Source: Ruminiclostridium cellobioparum subsp. termitidis CT1112 (GTDB lineage Bacteria; Bacillota; Clostridia; Acetivibrionales; DSM-1351). From it: a DNA stretch of 64,000 nt. Under the pieces are notes generated by a model. That model saw only the letters and a program-made list of their open reading frames with translations. It did not search any database and was not told the origin of the DNA. Positions 15,267-25,268 of the stretch are shown here, one piece after another (position 1 is the first letter of the stretch; every line of letters starts with the position of its first letter). The stretch covers positions 62,001-126,000 of the forward strand of contig NZ_AORV01000025.1 of assembly GCF_000350485.1 (NCBI RefSeq), given 5' to 3'. The translations under genes were made by a program, and so were the position numbers.

Positions 15267-16919
15267 CTAGACTCTGAAGCTTGCTACCACCTCATTAAGC
15301 TGTTTTGAAAGTTCAATCAGCATATTCATGTTTGCCGCCACTTCCTGGAAGGAAGCTGTCTGTTCCTGTACTGCTGCAGCAACATCCTGGGTATTCCCGG
15401 AATTTTTTTCGACAACCACTGAAATCCTGTTGGCTGATTCGTTGATTATATTGAAATTGGTATGGATTTTACTGTTAATGCTTTGAATATCTTTTGCACA
15501 TTCATATGTAACATTTGACTTTTCAGAAATTTCATTAAGTTTGAACTTTACATCATTCATGCTCTTTGCCTGGCTGTCTATGGTTTCCACCATTTCATCC
15601 ATGTGTTTCTTGACCTCTGATGTCTTCCCTGCAATATTTTGAATAATATCAACAATTCTTACAGTGGACTTTGCAGTCTCCTCTGCAAGCTTCCTGATCT
15701 CCTCAGCTACCACCGAAAAGCCCCGCCCCGCCTCCCCCGCTCTTGCTGCTTCTATGGATGCATTCAGAGCAAGCAGATTGGTTTGCTGTGAAATATTATT
15801 AATAATATCAAGTATATCCCGTATGTCAAAAGAGTATTTCTCCAGGTGATTTACAGTATCCGAAACTTTTTTTGTGCTGCCTACCACTGCCTCAAGCTCT
15901 TTCACATGCCTTTGGATAGCGTCATTCCCCTCACCAGCAGCCTTGCTGGACATACCGGATTCCTCCAGCAGTCTCACCGCGTTGCTTATTACCTGCTGGA
16001 TATCGCTGCTCATGCCGTTGACAAGACCTGTCATGGTCTTCACCATTTCCGATTGCTCAACACTGCCTGCCGATACATCCGATACTGCACCGGCAATCAT
16101 CTCGGTAGATTTTGCCAGCTCGTCACTGGTTCCCGATATGGCATCAATTGAGTGTGTCAATGTGACTGAAGATTTTGAGATAAGGACTACAATATCCTTA
16201 ATGCTTGCAATAAATTTATTGAAATAGTCGGTCAGAATACCGATTTCATCATTATTATTCGATTGTATAACTTTTGTCAGATCTCCATTTCCTGACGCAA
16301 TGTCTTTCAAATCCTCGGAAATCATTTTGATCGGCCGGACGATCCCCCTTCTGATAACTATAAACGAGAACACCGCTAAAATCAGAGAGATAAGCAAGAA
16401 TACACCGCTTAACATCTTCGCCATCACGACCTTACCCTGGGCAATTTCAGAATACCTGGTAACCATTACATCTATTTGCTGTACATAATTGGTTACATCT
16501 GCATCAACAGTTTTTAACAACTCACTTTCATGATTTTCCGCAATACTTGTATACGCAGGCTTGAAAATGAGATCCCATTTGTTTTGGATATCCTGTAACT
16601 GCACAATAATCTCTTCTGCCGTCGGTGCCTTCAGACCTGTTTCCGCATCTCCTTTTTGAAGTGAAACTAATAGATTATCAAAATACTGAACTCTTTCAAG
16701 CAGCAGCTTGTTATCCTCTGTACCCGATTTATTATTTAAAACAATATGTGAAGATAAATATGCCATTCTAAAACTATTTGCTCTCAATCTGCCGGCCTGG
16801 TTTACAAAGTTGGCGTCACTGTCCATTGATTTGTAAGTGAAGAAGTTAATCCCTACAACTGCAATGATAAGTATTGAAAACGTTGAAAATATTATACTAA
16901 GTTTTGTTTTTATGGTCAT
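15267..16919 (-). CDS. methyl-accepting chemotaxis protein with PilJ-type sensor
   Basis: A 550-residue membrane receptor. Order: membrane segment (8-27), periplasmic helical domain with the PilJ/NarX-like signature [14 protein letters not shown] (about 40-53), membrane segment (about 168-190), HAMP domain, and a cytoplasmic signalling domain with the hairpin tip [20 protein letters not shown] and [14 protein letters not shown]. The C-terminus ends [10 protein letters not shown] with no CheR-binding pentapeptide. It passes ligand signals to CheA/CheW encoded elsewhere. Monocistronic. Confidence 0.93.
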   Translation of the reverse strand: MTIKTKLSIIFSTFSILIIAVVGINFFTYKSMDSDANFVNQAGRLRANSFRMAYLSSHIVLNNKSGTEDNKLLLERVQYFDNLLVSLQKGDAETGLKAPTAEEIIVQLQDIQNKWDLIFKPAYTSIAENHESELLKTVDADVTNYVQQIDVMVTRYSEIAQGKVVMAKMLSGVFLLISLILAVFSFIVIRRGIVRPIKMISEDLKDIASGNGDLTKVIQSNNNDEIGILTDYFNKFIASIKDIVVLISKSSVTLTHSIDAISGTSDELAKSTEMIAGAVSDVSAGSVEQSEMVKTMTGLVNGMSSDIQQVISNAVRLLEESGMSSKAAGEGNDAIQRHVKELEAVVGSTKKVSDTVNHLEKYSFDIRDILDIINNISQQTNLLALNASIEAARAGEAGRGFSVVAEEIRKLAEETAKSTVRIVDIIQNIAGKTSEVKKHMDEMVETIDSQAKSMNDVKFKLNEISEKSNVTYECAKDIQSINSKIHTNFNIINESANRISVVVEKNSGNTQDVAAAVQEQTASFQEVAANMNMLIELSKQLNEVVASFRV

Positions 16920-17178
16920 TTGGCATGTCTCCTTTTCATGTTTTTATAAAAAACATTTGATTGATAATATTTAACCAAATAATGATATCGTAAACAGTTT
17001 TTTTACAAATTTCGATCTTTTTTGCTTAAATAAATCACCTTTACCTCCTTCACGTAAAATTTATGATACACTTTCCATAAATATTTAATTTACTCAGAAC
17101 CGAACTGCTTGTATTTGAATCTAATTGGTGAATGACGTAATTCAGCTGAAAGCAGTCGGAAGGGAGAAAGCATAATTA

Positions 17179-17649
17179 ATGGATAAGAATACATTTACAG
17201 AAGAGGTACGGAAGTCGGAAGCAACACTCTACCGTGTATCCAAATCAATTCTGCAAAATGATAAAGACTGTGAGGATGCAGTACAGGAGGCCATTCTGAA
17301 TGCCTACCGTAAATTGTCCTCTTTAAAAAAAGAAGCATTTTTCAAGACATGGCTGGTGAGAATTTTAATTAATGAATGTTATAAAATCAGCCGTATTCGT
17401 AAGAAAAATGTATCTTATGAAGAATACATAAGTCCTGAAGCAATAGCTGCACCTGAAAGCTATTCCGAGTTGTATTTGAGTATTATAAATCTTGACGAGG
17501 ATTTGAGAACCCTGGTGATTTTGTATTACATTGAAGGCTTCAGTGTCGCGGAAACAGCAAATATTTTAAAAATGCAAGAAGGTACAGTGAAAAGCAGACT
17601 TTCAAGAGCAAGAGCTTGTTTAAGAAAATGGTTGGAGGAGGTATATTAA
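17179..17649 (+). CDS. ECF RNA polymerase sigma factor
   Basis: A 156-residue sigma-70 family protein: region 2 includes DCEDAVQEAILNAYRKLSSL and FKTWLVRILINECY, and region 4 includes DLRTLVILYYIEGFSVAETA and EGTVKSRLSRARACLRKWL. The ATG follows AAGGGAG. The next gene starts two bases after its stop and encodes a one-pass membrane protein, the usual anti-sigma arrangement (compare the SigV/SigW groups). Confidence 0.92.
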   Translation: MDKNTFTEEVRKSEATLYRVSKSILQNDKDCEDAVQEAILNAYRKLSSLKKEAFFKTWLVRILINECYKISRIRKKNVSYEEYISPEAIAAPESYSELYLSIINLDEDLRTLVILYYIEGFSVAETANILKMQEGTVKSRLSRARACLRKWLEEVY

Positions 17650-17651
17650 CC

Positions 17652-18683
17652 ATGTATAAAAAGGATTGGAAACAGGAATTCCCGGTTGTTCCGCAAGGAT
17701 TTCATAACAGGGTGGAAAATACATTGGCAGAAATCTCTATTGAGAAGAATGTAAGATTATCAAGAAGAGGCTTTGCTGTAATTGTATTAGCGGCGGTATT
17801 AACCTTTGGAAGTATAACAGCTTTGGCAGCAGGGTATTTTCAATGGAATCAGAAATTGGCCGAAATATTTGGTGCTGATAAAATACAGCAGAATAATTTG
17901 ATCGAAAAGGGAGTGACAGAGCAAGCTAAATCCTCGGTAACCGATAATGGCCTTACTATTAGCCTGGTGCAAACCTTGCAGGATAAGAGCTATTTTTATG
18001 CTTTACTGGAGGTCGTAGCACCAAAAGACATAAAGTTAACTGATACAAATTTATTCGAAGAGTGGCAGTTTGATGTCTCGGGCCAAAAAGATTATTCTTA
18101 CAGCACAGGTCACGGGTTTATGGATGTTATTCAGGAACCTGAAATAACAAATAAAAGATATTATGAAATCTGGATTAAAAAAAGTATAGATTTCAACGAG
18201 AAGAACTTCACTCTTCACTTTAAGAATCTACAGGCTGACGCAGGAAAACTTGATATGTACACTATTTTGAAAGGGGATTGGACACTGACCTGGAAAATGT
18301 CATATAAGGATTCTGCGGAATCCTTCGACATTAACAAAAAATATAATTTATCGGGTTATGACGTATTGGTGAAAAGGGTTGAGATAACACCCCTGTCAAT
18401 GACAATTTACTTTGACGGAGAAGATATAAAATCTATGGAAAAAGCAGAAAAGGTTGACTTAGATAAATTGGAATCCCTAAAACCAATATTTTTTAAAGGT
18501 GTAAAATATAAAGACGGAACAATTGTATCCATATCAGGCGGTCCCGGAGGAGAAGGGTTCAATAATGCCACGGGAGAATACAAATTAAGTACCTCCTTCA
18601 ATAAAGTTATTGATACCGAAAAATTGAAAGGAGTCTTGTTTGGGGCAGATAACTCAGAAATAGAATTAACTGATAAAAATTGA
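17652..18683 (+). CDS. DUF4179 membrane protein, probable anti-sigma factor
   Basis: A 343-residue protein with a short cytosolic N-terminus (about 45 residues), one membrane segment (about 47-70) and an extracytoplasmic DUF4179 region. It is coupled to the ECF sigma gene (two-base gap; its AGGAGG box is inside that gene), so it most likely holds the sigma factor at the membrane until an envelope signal arrives. The frame is open from 17616, but the ATG at 17652 fits the ribosome binding site. Confidence 0.85.
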   Translation: MYKKDWKQEFPVVPQGFHNRVENTLAEISIEKNVRLSRRGFAVIVLAAVLTFGSITALAAGYFQWNQKLAEIFGADKIQQNNLIEKGVTEQAKSSVTDNGLTISLVQTLQDKSYFYALLEVVAPKDIKLTDTNLFEEWQFDVSGQKDYSYSTGHGFMDVIQEPEITNKRYYEIWIKKSIDFNEKNFTLHFKNLQADAGKLDMYTILKGDWTLTWKMSYKDSAESFDINKKYNLSGYDVLVKRVEITPLSMTIYFDGEDIKSMEKAEKVDLDKLESLKPIFFKGVKYKDGTIVSISGGPGGEGFNNATGEYKLSTSFNKVIDTEKLKGVLFGADNSEIELTDKN

Positions 18684-18714
18684 TTACAAAATAAAAATTA
18701 TTGTAGATTTTGAG

Positions 18715-18743
18715 TTGAATACGGGCTGAATACAAGGTATAAT
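18715..18743 (+). promoter_or_regulatory. promoter of the crcB transcript
   Basis: TTGAAT (18715-18720), 17-bp spacer, TATAAT (18738-18743). The start site would fall at about 18750, exactly where the riboswitch begins. Confidence 0.75.
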
Positions 18744-18748
18744 AAATT

Positions 18749-18824
18749 CAGGTGATGGAGTTCACCTTTAAATGCATTGAGCTAATGACTCCTACTTTAA
18801 TAAAAAGTAGGGGTCTTTTTATTT
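18749..18824 (+). ncRNA. fluoride riboswitch (crcB motif)
   Basis: The segment carries the conserved core GGTGATGGAGTTCACC, then TTAAATGC, then GCTAATGACTCCTAC, the crcB/fluoride motif in order and spacing, followed by the crcB gene. The last part, GACTCCTAC, also forms the 5' arm of the terminator stem at 18787-18816, so fluoride binding should block termination and allow transcription. Confidence 0.92.
18787..18824 (+). terminator. expression-platform terminator of the fluoride riboswitch
   Basis: GACTCCTACTTT pairs with AAAGTAGGGGTC across a short AATAA loop and is followed by TTTTTATTTTT. Confidence 0.85.
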
Positions 18825-18846
18825 TTCAGAAAGGGTGATACTTGAA

Positions 18847-19221
18847 ATGCAAAAATTACTTTATGTTGGTATTGGAGGATTCATAGGTTCTTGTTTAAGA
18901 TACCTTGTATCCTTGTATTCCCCCAAACTATTTGGTACTCAATTACCTTACGGAACTTTAATAGTCAATGTGGTTGGAGGGATTTTAATAGGCTTTATTA
19001 TAGATTTTAGTATAAAGTCCGGCATAATATCTCCAAATTTAAGATTATTTCTTACAACAGGAATAATGGGAGGATTTACAACATTCTCTACCTTCAGCTA
19101 TGAAACAATTAATCTTCTTAACGAGGGCAGTTATTTATTAGGTACTTTAAACATAGGCTTAAATTTATTTTTGAGCCTTGGAGGGGTGTTATTAGGTAAG
19201 TTTATTGTACAAATGATATGA
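18847..19221 (+). CDS. crcB: fluoride ion transporter CrcB/Fluc
   Basis: A 124-residue, four-helix membrane protein that exports fluoride as a dual-topology dimer. Motifs include GGFIGSCLRYL near the N-terminus, GTLIVNVVGGILIG (the NxxG region) and GIMGGFTTFSTFSYE (the phenylalanine and TTFSTFS signature). The ATG at 18847 has an AAGGGTGA box; a GTG at 18835 overlaps that box and is rejected. The riboswitch directly upstream confirms the role. Confidence 0.96.
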   Translation: MQKLLYVGIGGFIGSCLRYLVSLYSPKLFGTQLPYGTLIVNVVGGILIGFIIDFSIKSGIISPNLRLFLTTGIMGGFTTFSTFSYETINLLNEGSYLLGTLNIGLNLFLSLGGVLLGKFIVQMI

Positions 19222-19225
19222 TGCA

Positions 19226-19275
19226 GGACAAGCCAATATTCCTGAGTATCGCTACAGTACTTGTCACTGGTGGCA
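19226..19275 (+). pseudogene. 50-bp duplicated fragment of the DUF255 gene
   Basis: Bases 19226-19275 are nearly identical to 20787-20834 inside the DUF255 gene (GACAAGCCAATATTCCTGAG, then the CHWC-coding part), with a base substitution and single-base indels that break the frame. It is a relic of a local duplication or deletion, 1.5 kb from the intact copy. Confidence 0.7.
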
Positions 19276-19291
19276 AACCGGTTACTATAAC

Positions 19292-19324
19292 CAAATAAAA
19301 AAGCAAGGCTTTTTACCTTGCTAA
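19292..19324 (-). terminator. terminator for the AraC/GyrI gene
   Basis: Read on the minus strand, AGCAAGG TAAAAAG CCTTGCT is followed by a T-run (TTTTTTATTTGG), about 120 bases after the stop codon. Confidence 0.6.
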
Positions 19325-19443
19325 TGCTTAACTAGTTGCTCTGTGTCCATTATGCTGTGATCTTATGCTATTCTTAATAATTCTCTAAGGAGCAACAGTA
19401 AACATAAAATTGTGCCGAATAAATGATTTATGGTCTTTTGTTG

Positions 19444-20307
19444 TCATCGCTTACGAACAGGAATCCAAACTTCACTATAGGCGAAATTTATTTTATTTTT
19501 ATCCATTTTAGTAAAAGAAAAAGAAGGGGCATTGATTACTTCATAATCGGAAGAAGTAAGCCATTCTGAATATATTTTTGCCATTGTATCTTGTAACGTA
19601 GAAGGAAATGGCCCTTGGTTTGGAAATACAGCCCAGATATAGGCTTCAACCGGCACCACTTCCAATAGATCACTTACTTGACTTTCAGTCGTTAAAACAC
19701 CTATCAGATGAGTTAAATCTCCTTCTTCTTTTAAGAAATTAGCGTCGGCCTCATAAGAAGCATTGACAATCTCATAAGGCTCAATATTTTGAAGGGAATG
19801 CATTTCTATTTTTTGTTCATCCGTTATGCTTTGTGCAAGCTTCACAATCTCGTTATTCACTCCTTCAAATTGTATAGGGACACGATTGCTTACACCGACT
19901 AAATTAAACGCTGGTTTATCTTCAATTCTAAATTCCATATTAATTCCTCCCTTAACGGTTATTATGAATGAAAGTTTGGGAAATGATTTACTTATGCCTT
20001 TTTTTATTACATCCGAGGGTAAAAACCCACTCCACTTTTTAAATGCTCGAGTAAAGCCGTCCATTGACTGATAACCATATTTTAAAGCGACATCCGTTAC
20101 TTTTTCTCCATGTAATAAATCCATACTTGCTTCCGACAATTTTCTATTTTTGACATATTCGCTAAGCGTCAACCCTGAAAGATAAAAAAATATCTGTCTG
20201 AAATGATAGTCAGAAACTCCAGCATATTCAGAAATTATTTCAAGAGATAGATCATCCGTTAGATGCTCTTCAATATATTCAATCACATGATTTAATTCAT
20301 TTAACAT
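19444..20307 (-). CDS. AraC-family regulator with GyrI-like effector domain
   Basis: A 287-residue protein: residues 1-105 hold a double helix-turn-helix AraC domain (SLEIISEYAGVSDYHFRQIF, YGYQSMDGFTRAFKKWSGF), and about 120-287 form a GyrI/Rob-type ligand-binding domain (MEFRIEDKPAFNLVGVSNRV, EAYIWAVFPNQGPFPSTLQD, EVWIPVRK at the end). Such proteins (BmrR/Rob-like) sense lipophilic or cationic compounds. The start at 20307 keeps spacing from AAAGG; ATG 20316 abuts it. No adjacent efflux gene reveals its target. Confidence 0.88.
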   Translation of the reverse strand: MLNELNHVIEYIEEHLTDDLSLEIISEYAGVSDYHFRQIFFYLSGLTLSEYVKNRKLSEASMDLLHGEKVTDVALKYGYQSMDGFTRAFKKWSGFLPSDVIKKGISKSFPKLSFIITVKGGINMEFRIEDKPAFNLVGVSNRVPIQFEGVNNEIVKLAQSITDEQKIEMHSLQNIEPYEIVNASYEADANFLKEEGDLTHLIGVLTTESQVSDLLEVVPVEAYIWAVFPNQGPFPSTLQDTMAKIYSEWLTSSDYEVINAPSFSFTKMDKNKINFAYSEVWIPVRKR

Positions 20308-20658
20308 AATCCCCATCCTTTCATATACATAATACCAAAGTAAATTTTACGGTGCTCGACTTTTTCAACACAAAAAATATCGAATTTTTATATAAATATA
20401 TAACTTCTCTTTTGAATCTTCCATGATGTGAGACCATAAAATTAATATACACATTTTATAGTCTATTTCATGCAGCAGTTATAGACCGATATGGGGTTAA
20501 CCGGAACATTGTTGCTGAGGAATCTCCTAATTAAATATAGGGCATTACGGAAATCAGATTTGGATAGGATAAATACAAAAGATTGTTATTTAGGCTATAG
20601 TAATCTCTTTTATTTAGGGAATAATATTTAAAAATACAATATAAAAGAAGGTGATAAA
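20308..20658. other. 351-bp divergent intergenic region
   Basis: AT-rich DNA between the AraC gene and the DUF255 gene. The ribosome binding site AGAAGGTGA of the latter is clear; no obvious promoter pair, riboswitch or repeat was found. Confidence 0.35.
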
Positions 20659-22686
20659 ATGACTAACAAAAATGTTGTACCCAATAGATTGATAAACGAA
20701 AAATCCCCCTACCTCCTCCAACACGCCCACAACCCCGTGGACTGGTACCCCTGGGGACCGGAAGCCTTTGGACGGGCAGTCAGCGAAGACAAGCCAATAT
20801 TCCTGAGTATCGGCTACAGCACTTGTCACTGGTGCCATGTTATGGAGCATGAATCTTTCGAAGATGAGGAAGTTGCACATATTCTCAATAAGCACTTCAT
20901 TTGCATCAAGGTCGACCGTGAGGAACGTCCGGACATAGACAGCATATATATGTCTGTGTGCCAGTCACTCACCGGCCATGGCGGATGGCCCCTGACAGTG
21001 TTCCTCACTCCCGACCGGCATCCGTTTTTTGCCGGCACATATTACCCTAAAGGCGACAGTAGCGGTATGATGGGTTTGCTGAGTCTGCTCCGGGCAGTTC
21101 AGCAGGCATGGCAGGACAAACGGGAAACTCTGCTGGACTCGGCACGTGAAATCCTTGCCTATCAAAAAACGGAGAAGGATTCAGCTGGCGGTGAGCTCAC
21201 AGAAGCTGTGATGCATGACGCCTTCTCTCACCTGAAGTACAGCTTTGACAGCATGTACGGAGGTTTCGGCAGGTCGCCGAAGTTTCCGACACCCCACAAC
21301 CTGCTGTTCCTGCTGAGGTACTGGTATAACAACAAGGAGCCATATGCCCTGGAAATAGTTGAAAAAACACTCCACTCGATGAAAAACGGCGGAATATACG
21401 ATCATATCGGCTACGGCTTCAGCAGATACTCAACCGACAAGAAGTGGCTGGTGCCCCATTTCGAAAAAATGCTGTATGATAATGCACTTCTTGCCCTGGC
21501 ATATGGCGAAACATACAGTGCTACAGGCAAAACACAGTATTCCGAAACCGCCGTTCAAATACTGGATTACATTTTAAGGGATATGACCTCTCCCGAAGGT
21601 GGCTTCTATTCAGCAGAAGATGCCGATTCGGAAGGAGTGGAAGGAAAATTTTATGTGTGGTCGGCAGAGGAAGTAACAGAAGTTTTGGGTGCTCTGGCTG
21701 CTAAAGAATACTGCAAACTATACGATATCAGTCCCCGGGGTAACTTTGAGGGAATGAACATTCCAAACCTGATAGAAACAGAGCAGCTACCCGAGGATAA
21801 AAGAGCCTTTGTTGAGGACTGCCGCCAAAAGCTGTTCGCCCATAGAGAGAAACGCATACACCCTTACAAGGATGACAAAATACTTACCTCCTGGAATGGA
21901 CTGATGATGGCGGCAATGGCCTATTGCGGCAGAATCCTCAATCAGGAGAAATATATTTCTGCGGCCCGGAAATGTGCGGATTTCATCCTTGGGAAGCTTG
22001 TAAGATATGACGGCAGGCTCCTTGCCAGGTACCGCGACCGAGAAGCCGCATTTAATGCCTACCTTGAGGATTATGCTTTCCTGGTCTGGGGACTGCTGGA
22101 ATTATATGAAGCCACCCATGATGTTCAATATCTTAGACAGGCCTTAAAATTAAACGGCAATATGCTGGAGTTATTCAGTGACACTACCGGCGCAGGACTT
22201 TTCCTTTATGGACATGACTCGGAGGAACTTATAACCCGCCCGAAGGAAAGCTACGACGGCGCCATACCTTCGGGCAATTCAGCCGCAGCTATGAACCTCC
22301 TCCGTCTGGCAAGACTGACAGGGAGGCATGAGCTGGAAGACAGGGCAAAAGAAATCCTGAATTTCTTCGGCAATGATATTGAAGCCTCCCCCACAGGTCA
22401 CTGTTACATGCTCTGCGCCTATTTGTATTCCATATCCGGGAATGCTTCGGAGGTTGTAATAGTGGGTAATAAGAGCGGTGAAATGGTTAAGACTTATGAC
22501 AGCCATTACAACCCGTTTTCTGTTTCCATTTCAAATATAACCCCCGAGCTTGTAAGCCTTATTCCGTACGTTTCGGAATATGGAGAACAGGATGGAAAAA
22601 CTGCCGCATATGTGTGCAGGAACTTCGCCTGCTCCGCACCGGTTACCGATATTGCGGCCCTGTCGGAATTGATGTCATCCCCATAA
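20659..22686 (+). CDS. DUF255 thioredoxin-domain protein (YyaL/SSP411 family)
   Basis: A 675-residue protein. The N-terminal DUF255 part is a thioredoxin-like domain ([34 protein letters not shown] with Cys56 and Cys59), and the remainder is an alpha/alpha six-barrel like those of N-acylglucosamine 2-epimerases and glycoside hydrolases ([49 protein letters not shown]). The family is widespread and its reaction is unresolved. GC content is higher than in flanking non-coding DNA. Monocistronic with a shared bidirectional terminator downstream. Confidence 0.9.
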   Translation: MTNKNVVPNRLINEKSPYLLQHAHNPVDWYPWGPEAFGRAVSEDKPIFLSIGYSTCHWCHVMEHESFEDEEVAHILNKHFICIKVDREERPDIDSIYMSVCQSLTGHGGWPLTVFLTPDRHPFFAGTYYPKGDSSGMMGLLSLLRAVQQAWQDKRETLLDSAREILAYQKTEKDSAGGELTEAVMHDAFSHLKYSFDSMYGGFGRSPKFPTPHNLLFLLRYWYNNKEPYALEIVEKTLHSMKNGGIYDHIGYGFSRYSTDKKWLVPHFEKMLYDNALLALAYGETYSATGKTQYSETAVQILDYILRDMTSPEGGFYSAEDADSEGVEGKFYVWSAEEVTEVLGALAAKEYCKLYDISPRGNFEGMNIPNLIETEQLPEDKRAFVEDCRQKLFAHREKRIHPYKDDKILTSWNGLMMAAMAYCGRILNQEKYISAARKCADFILGKLVRYDGRLLARYRDREAAFNAYLEDYAFLVWGLLELYEATHDVQYLRQALKLNGNMLELFSDTTGAGLFLYGHDSEELITRPKESYDGAIPSGNSAAAMNLLRLARLTGRHELEDRAKEILNFFGNDIEASPTGHCYMLCAYLYSISGNASEVVIVGNKSGEMVKTYDSHYNPFSVSISNITPELVSLIPYVSEYGEQDGKTAAYVCRNFACSAPVTDIAALSELMSSP

Positions 22687-22820
22687 TCCATAAGAAAATT
22701 TTAATTTTAAAATTTATAATGCTGCCTGGATAAATAGTTTCATAATATTGGGCAATAAATAGAAAAGCTGGATTATCCCCTGTAATCCGACAGCTTGCAC
22801 CCACGCCGGGCACACCGTTA

Positions 22821-22857
22821 AAAGGCAGACAGCGGAAATCGCTGTCTGCCTTTATTA
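22821..22857. terminator. bidirectional terminator between DUF255 gene and pckG
   Basis: AAAGGCAGACAGCG pairs with CGCTGTCTGCCTTT around a GAAA-type loop, with A/T flanks on both sides, between convergent genes. Confidence 0.85.
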
Positions 22858-22877
22858 AAACAATATATTATTTCAAA

Positions 22878-24671
22878 TTATGCTTTCAATCTAGCTTCGA
22901 GAGCTTTTAACTGATTTGCCAATTCAGCAGGCAACTTGCTGCCGTATTTAGCATAGTGCTCCTTGATTGATTCAACTTCCTGGAGCCATTCGGACTTGTT
23001 GACCTTGAGAAGCTCAGCCATATCCGCAGCCGATACGTCAAGACCTGCAGTATCGATAGCATCTTCAGTAGGCATATAACCAATTTCAGTCTTAACAGCT
23101 TTTCCTTCTCCGGATACTCTTTCGCAGATCCACTTGAGAACACGGCTGTTTTCACCGTAACCAGGCCATAACCACTTGCCGTTCTGATCCTTACGGAACC
23201 AGTTAACATAGAATATCTTCGGAAGTTTGTCTTCGCTTGTAGCAGCTCCAACATCCAACCAGTGCTGCAAGTAATCGCATACATTGTATCCGATGAACGG
23301 AAGCATTGCAAATGGATCACGACGAACCTGACCGATCTTGTCGGAGATGGCAGCAGCAGTGATTTCCGAACCCATGATTGAACCGAGGAACACACCGTGC
23401 TTCCAGTCAAAGCTTTCATGAACCAATGGAATAGTGCTTGGACGGCGTCCACCGATCAATATGGCTGAAATCGGTACTCCAGCAGGATCTTCCCACTCAG
23501 GAGCTATAACAGGGCACTGTGAAGCAGGAGCTGTGAAACGTGCATTTGGATGAGCAGCAGGAGTTTCTGAACCTGGAGCCCAGTCCTTACCCTTCCAGTC
23601 AATCAAGTGAGCCGGAGCATCCACTCCCATGCCTTCCCACCATATATCTCCATCATCGGTTACACCAACGTTAGTGAATATGGTGTTCTTTTCGATGCTG
23701 TGCATAGCATTCGGATTTGAATCCAGTGAAGTTCCGGGAGCAACTCCGAAGAAACCTGCTTCAGGATTGATAGCATACAATCTGCCATCCTTTCCGAACT
23801 TCATCCAGGCTATATCATCACCGATTGTTTCAACTTTCCAGCCTGGAACTGTAGGAACCAGCATAGCCAGGTTGGTTTTTCCGCATGCACTTGGGAAAGC
23901 ACCGCAAATATATTTAACATTTCCTTTAGGATCTGTAAGCTTTAAGATAAGCATATGTTCTGCAAGCCAGCCTTCTTCACGAGCGATAGCTGATGCTATA
24001 CGAAGGGCGAAACACTTCTTGCCGAGAAGAGCATTTCCGCCGTAACCTGAACCATAGGACCAGATTGTTCTTTCTTCTGGGAAATGACTGATGTATTTCT
24101 TTTCGATTGGAGCACATGGCCATTTAGTATCCTTTTCGCCTTCAGCCAGAGGAGCACCTACTGAATGCAAGCAAGGAACGAATTCTCCGTCACCGAGTAC
24201 ATCCAATACTTTCTTACCTATGCGGGTCATGATACGCATGTTGGTTACAACATAAGCGCTGTCAGTGATCTCGACACCGATTTTTGAAATTGTTGAGCCT
24301 ATAGGACCCATTGAGAAAGGAATTACATACATTGTTCTTCCCTTCATACAACCCTTGTATAAACCCTTCATGGTTTCCTTCAACTCATTGGGGTCAACCC
24401 AGTTGTTAGTTGGACCTGCTTCTTCCTTAGTCTTTGAAGCAATATATGTTCTGTCCTCAACACGAGCAACGTCAGATGGATCACTATTGAAAGAGTAACA
24501 TCCCGGACGCTTTGCTGGATTTAACGGCTTAGCCAATCCAACATTAACCAATTCCTGAATGAGACGATCATTTTCTTCCTGAGAACCGTCACACCAATAA
24601 ATCTGATCTGGTTGACACATGTCAGCCATTTCTTTTACCCACGCTTGCAACTTCTTGTTCGTAGTCATCAT
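22878..24671 (-). CDS. pckG: phosphoenolpyruvate carboxykinase (GTP)
   Basis: Interconverts oxaloacetate plus GTP and PEP plus CO2 plus GDP. The 597-residue length and motifs are those of the GTP-dependent class: [11 protein letters not shown], the kinase-1 loop [12 protein letters not shown] (about 259-270), [10 protein letters not shown] with the metal-binding aspartates, and [20 protein letters not shown]. In saccharolytic clostridia it acts in the C3-C4 node, often anaplerotically toward malate. It starts with ATG-ATG after GGGAG; either ATG is possible. It has a long upstream region of its own. Confidence 0.97.
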   Translation of the reverse strand: MMTTNKKLQAWVKEMADMCQPDQIYWCDGSQEENDRLIQELVNVGLAKPLNPAKRPGCYSFNSDPSDVARVEDRTYIASKTKEEAGPTNNWVDPNELKETMKGLYKGCMKGRTMYVIPFSMGPIGSTISKIGVEITDSAYVVTNMRIMTRIGKKVLDVLGDGEFVPCLHSVGAPLAEGEKDTKWPCAPIEKKYISHFPEERTIWSYGSGYGGNALLGKKCFALRIASAIAREEGWLAEHMLILKLTDPKGNVKYICGAFPSACGKTNLAMLVPTVPGWKVETIGDDIAWMKFGKDGRLYAINPEAGFFGVAPGTSLDSNPNAMHSIEKNTIFTNVGVTDDGDIWWEGMGVDAPAHLIDWKGKDWAPGSETPAAHPNARFTAPASQCPVIAPEWEDPAGVPISAILIGGRRPSTIPLVHESFDWKHGVFLGSIMGSEITAAAISDKIGQVRRDPFAMLPFIGYNVCDYLQHWLDVGAATSEDKLPKIFYVNWFRKDQNGKWLWPGYGENSRVLKWICERVSGEGKAVKTEIGYMPTEDAIDTAGLDVSAADMAELLKVNKSEWLQEVESIKEHYAKYGSKLPAELANQLKALEARLKA

Positions 24672-25268
24672 AATTCTCCCTTCAATTTATAAAATATACT
24701 GCTGTAAATGAGTAGTATTCTTGTATGTCTTGTGGAAATTAGATTTTACATGCTCAAAAAAAATTTTCCTTCTTATTCTGCACGATTGTATCTAAAAATA
24801 TTAACTCCATAATATTTTTCTCAAGCCATGAACAATTTACTATTCAGTATAATTGAACCATAAATCGAAATTTTAAAGAAAATGTTTTTCGGAACTGGTT
24901 CAAATTAGTAAGCAATAGATTTAGTTAATTTTTTCACTAACAATCTTAACATAGTAAACCATAAATTTCAACATCTGTTTTGTTAACTAAACGAAAATTT
25001 TCGTTTTGATTATGCAATTTGAAATTAATAGAATTTCATGTTTTTATTTTCATACAGTCAACTTCCGTTGGTCCAATATACATTTCCCGCTCTTTGTGTA
25101 CAGGGTTTATGGTCCATATTTATTTGTTTGCAATTTAGTACAATAAATTAATACATTGAAAAAACCGAATGGTGCAGGCGGATAAAATTGCACATACCAT
25201 TTCTTAGCATTATTCACACCTGCTGCATACACTATAGTGAAGTGCATTAATGGAAAGGTGGAATAATT
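24672..25268. other. 597-bp divergent regulatory region with an 18-bp palindrome
   Basis: AT-rich DNA between pckG and the ATPase gene. A perfect palindrome AAACGAAAATTTTCGTTT lies at 24988-25005, a plausible operator. No RNA motif or gene was recognised. Confidence 0.45.
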
